Of a stretch of 8,100 bases of DNA, positions 6,074-8,100 are shown piece after piece. Both the position numbers and the translations under genes were made by a program. This DNA comes from JBGTKH01 sp041744735 (GTDB lineage: Bacteria > Planctomycetota > Planctomycetia > Pirellulales > Pirellulaceae): the NCBI GenBank assembly GCA_041744735.1, contig JBGTKH010000102.1, positions 1 through 8,100 on the forward strand, read 5' to 3'. The notes under the pieces are model-generated. The model saw only the letters and a list, made by a program, of their open reading frames with translations. It was not told the origin of the DNA and searched no databases. How positions within the stretch are numbered: the stretch's first letter is position 1; every line of letters starts with the position of its first letter.

Positions 6074-8100
6074 ATGAAACAGGACAATCAGGTTTTGCCC
6101 TTCCCATCTCGCCGCCGCAACCGGAAGTTTTCCAAGCCCAGTCAAAGTGTCCGCAGCCGCGCTCGGCGCCGTCTGTTCCGCGGCTTCGAGCCGCTGGAGC
6201 CGCGCTTGATGCTTCACGGCGGTGCCGACGAACCGCCGGAGCACAATCCCGCGTCGGGCTATCACATTCACGCCGACGTGCAGATTTGGGTGAATGGAAA
6301 CAAGACGGTCATTCCGCAGGGCGTTGGAGATTCGATCGGCATTCACACGCACGATGACACCGGTAAGATTCACATCCACCCAAACTTGACCAGTCCCGGC
6401 TCGCGCAATACGTTCGTCACGCTGGGCAACGTTTTCGAGGCCTGGCGGACCGACCCGGACGCGGAAGATCGCAACCCCAATGCCATTCTGAACAGCCAGC
6501 AGTTGTTCAACAACGTGGTCAGCAGCACGCACGCGCTGCACATGTTCGTCAATGGCGAGCGGAACGACGATTACCAGAACTACCGCTTTCACGACGGCGA
6601 CCGCATCGTGTTGTCCTATACGTCGAATCCCATCGTCGTCTTCAATACCAACGTCGGCCCCAGCGCGGTGCTCAATAATCTCACGACGCAGGTTGGTTCG
6701 GTCATCATGGAGTTGCTGCCCAACGAAACACCCAACACCGTGGCGAACTTTCTCAACTACGTCCGCCGCGACACGAATGGCTATGTCGGCACGATCTTCC
6801 ACCGTGCCGATCCAGGATTCGTCATTCAAGGCGGCGGCTTTGCGCCAACGAACTTGATGACGACAGACGTGAACGTGATTGAGAACTCACACATCCCAAC
6901 CAATACACCGATAGGAACTGAGTTCAACCGGTCGAACACTATTGGCACGATCGCGATGGCGAAGAACTCCCAAGGTGCCACCAGCGAATTCTTCCTCAAC
7001 ACAGGAAACAACGTTGGTCTGAACAACCAGAACTTTACTGTGTTCGCACTGGCACTGGACATGGGGCCATTCAATGCCATTGACGCGCTTCAGAAGAGGG
7101 ACCTGACGCCGGGCTCCGATAGCATCGTATTTGAAAACGTGCCGTACACCGCCGCTGGCGAGCTGGTCGTGGTGCAATCTGTGGAAGGTACCGCGACGAT
7201 CCGCGGCACGAAGTTCAACGACCTGAACCGCGACGGCGACCGCGATACGGGCGAAAATGGACTGGCCGGCTTTACGATCTACCTCGACGAAGACAACGAT
7301 GGCGTGCTGGACCCTGACGAGACATCCACTACGACGGCCGCCGACGGTTCGTACTTCTTCCACGTCAGTAGCGGCACGCACATCGTGCGCGAAGTCGTGC
7401 CGAACAACTTTGTGCAAACCCTTCCGCTAAATCCGGCCAGCTACACCGTTACGCTGGACATCGGTGGAACAGCGAACAACCTGAATTTCGGCAATACTGA
7501 AATCTTGGCGCGTTTCCGCCTGGAAACCACCACGCTCAACGGCACGCCGGTTTCCAGCGTGAACGTCAACGATGAATTCTTGCTGCGGGTGTTTGTCCAA
7601 GACGCGCGGCCCAGCACCGTGCCCGAACGTGGCGTGCAGTTGGGCATTCTGGACGTGACGTTCAATCCCGGCTTGGCCCAAGCAACGACGACGCAGATCA
7701 CGTTCGGCTCAGATTGGTCGCAAGTTGCCGCGGACCAATCGGGCACCGTCGACAACACGAATCGCATCATCAACGAGGTGGGCGACGTGCAGGAGGACTT
7801 CGGGATCGGCGGTCCGTTTGGCCCCGGCGAGTCGCTGTTGTTCACCTTGCCGTTCCGCGCCACTGCGGGTGGGCAAATCACCTTTGCCAGCGATCCGGCC
7901 GATAATACGGGCAACGACGTTGTTCTCAACAGTGGTGGACCAAGCGGTCCCTTGGTGGTTCCGGACTCACAGATCTCCTACGGCAGCACAACGCTGACCA
8001 TCACGACCAATGTCACGGCGATCAACGATACTCGCACGCTGGCCGAAGACAGCCAGAACTTCGAGATCGACGTGCTGGCCAACGACGTTGGTGCGGGCGC
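6074..8100 (+). CDS. Multi-domain LEPR-XLL surface protein with cyclophilin domain, C-terminus cut by window edge
   Basis: A very large, probably cell-surface protein, open for 675 codons to the window end. The Arg-rich N-terminus ends in FEPLEPRLML (38-47), the LEPR-XLL motif of planctomycete extracellular proteins. Residues about 60-185 form a His-rich domain with three HxH motifs (64-66, 91-93, 100-102). Residues about 205-345 are a cyclophilin-type peptidyl-prolyl isomerase: TIFHRADPGFVIQGGGF holds the equivalents of catalytic Arg (Arg244), Phe249 and Gln252, and GTIAMAK and EFFLNTGN follow. Residues about 372-474 are an SdrD-B-like repeat with DxDxDG calcium loops (DLNRDGDRDTGE, DEDNDGVLDPDE). 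Residues about 476-645 resemble a cohesin-like or planctomycete surface beta-domain, and from about 647 a cadherin-like 'VLANDV' repeat begins. The ATG at 6074 gives the expected basic N-terminus. Likely roles are surface adhesion and protein folding outside the cell; the exact function is unknown. It is transcribed divergently from the TonB cluster. Confidence 0.9.
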   Translation, partial: MKQDNQVLPFPSRRRNRKFSKPSQSVRSRARRRLFRGFEPLEPRLMLHGGADEPPEHNPASGYHIHADVQIWVNGNKTVIPQGVGDSIGIHTHDDTGKIHIHPNLTSPGSRNTFVTLGNVFEAWRTDPDAEDRNPNAILNSQQLFNNVVSSTHALHMFVNGERNDDYQNYRFHDGDRIVLSYTSNPIVVFNTNVGPSAVLNNLTTQVGSVIMELLPNETPNTVANFLNYVRRDTNGYVGTIFHRADPGFVIQGGGFAPTNLMTTDVNVIENSHIPTNTPIGTEFNRSNTIGTIAMAKNSQGATSEFFLNTGNNVGLNNQNFTVFALALDMGPFNAIDALQKRDLTPGSDSIVFENVPYTAAGELVVVQSVEGTATIRGTKFNDLNRDGDRDTGENGLAGFTIYLDEDNDGVLDPDETSTTTAADGSYFFHVSSGTHIVREVVPNNFVQTLPLNPASYTVTLDIGGTANNLNFGNTEILARFRLETTTLNGTPVSSVNVNDEFLLRVFVQDARPSTVPERGVQLGILDVTFNPGLAQATTTQITFGSDWSQVAADQSGTVDNTNRIINEVGDVQEDFGIGGPFGPGESLLFTLPFRATAGGQITFASDPADNTGNDVVLNSGGPSGPLVVPDSQISYGSTTLTITTNVTAINDTRTLAEDSQNFEIDVLANDVGAG

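Noticed and set aside
6044..6829. Minus-strand open frame of 261 codons, and another at 6887-7417
   Set aside because: Both are antisense to the LEPR-XLL surface protein, whose plus-strand frame has clear domains; the antisense products are Val/Arg-rich without motifs.

Overview
The window looks like chromosomal DNA of a planctomycete, most likely from the Pirellulales. The main evidence is a large surface protein at the right edge. It opens with an Arg-rich N-terminus carrying the FEPLEPRLML (LEPR-XLL) motif, followed by cyclophilin, SdrD-B-like, cohesin-like and 'VLAND' cadherin-like segments, an architecture typical of Planctomycetota. A Gram-negative-type outer-membrane system (TonB plus TonB-dependent receptor), fairly GC-rich codon use and many hairpin-forming intergenic repeats fit this. 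The assignment comes from recognised motifs, not from a database search.

Layout, left to right. (1) Positions 1-998, minus strand: a patatin-like phospholipase, open through the left edge and so missing its C-terminus. (2) Positions 1213-3414, minus: a TonB-dependent outer-membrane receptor with a 14-residue tandem duplication near its C-terminus. (3) Positions 3415-3804: an intergenic gap holding a large inverted repeat (perfect 32-bp arms, outer partial arms from 3603 to 3809) that overlaps the stop codon of the next gene. (4) Positions 3805-4638, minus: a TonB-family energy transducer. (5) Positions 4912-5307, minus: a small secreted Cys/His-rich protein resembling the DUF2946 group. (6) Positions 5308-6073: a gene-free divergent intergenic region. 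It has a good sigma70-type promoter reading left, a MITE-like palindromic element flanked by 11-bp direct repeats, and several short REP-like hairpins. (7) Positions 6074-8100, plus: the N-terminal 675 residues of the multi-domain surface protein, open through the right edge.

The three minus-strand genes from 5307 down to 1213 read as one functional unit, possibly one operon from the promoter at 5347-5374: a periplasmic or secreted Cys/His-rich protein, a TonB transducer and its outer-membrane receptor. A role in metal (perhaps copper or zinc) uptake is the best guess, but it rests on the Cys/His-rich partner and on family associations, not on a substrate signature. ExbB and ExbD are not in the window. 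The patatin gene lies co-directionally 214 bp downstream and has no obvious functional tie. The plus-strand surface protein is transcribed divergently and is probably unrelated, although its first domain is rich in HxH motifs. I saw no tRNA, rRNA, CRISPR array or intact insertion sequence.
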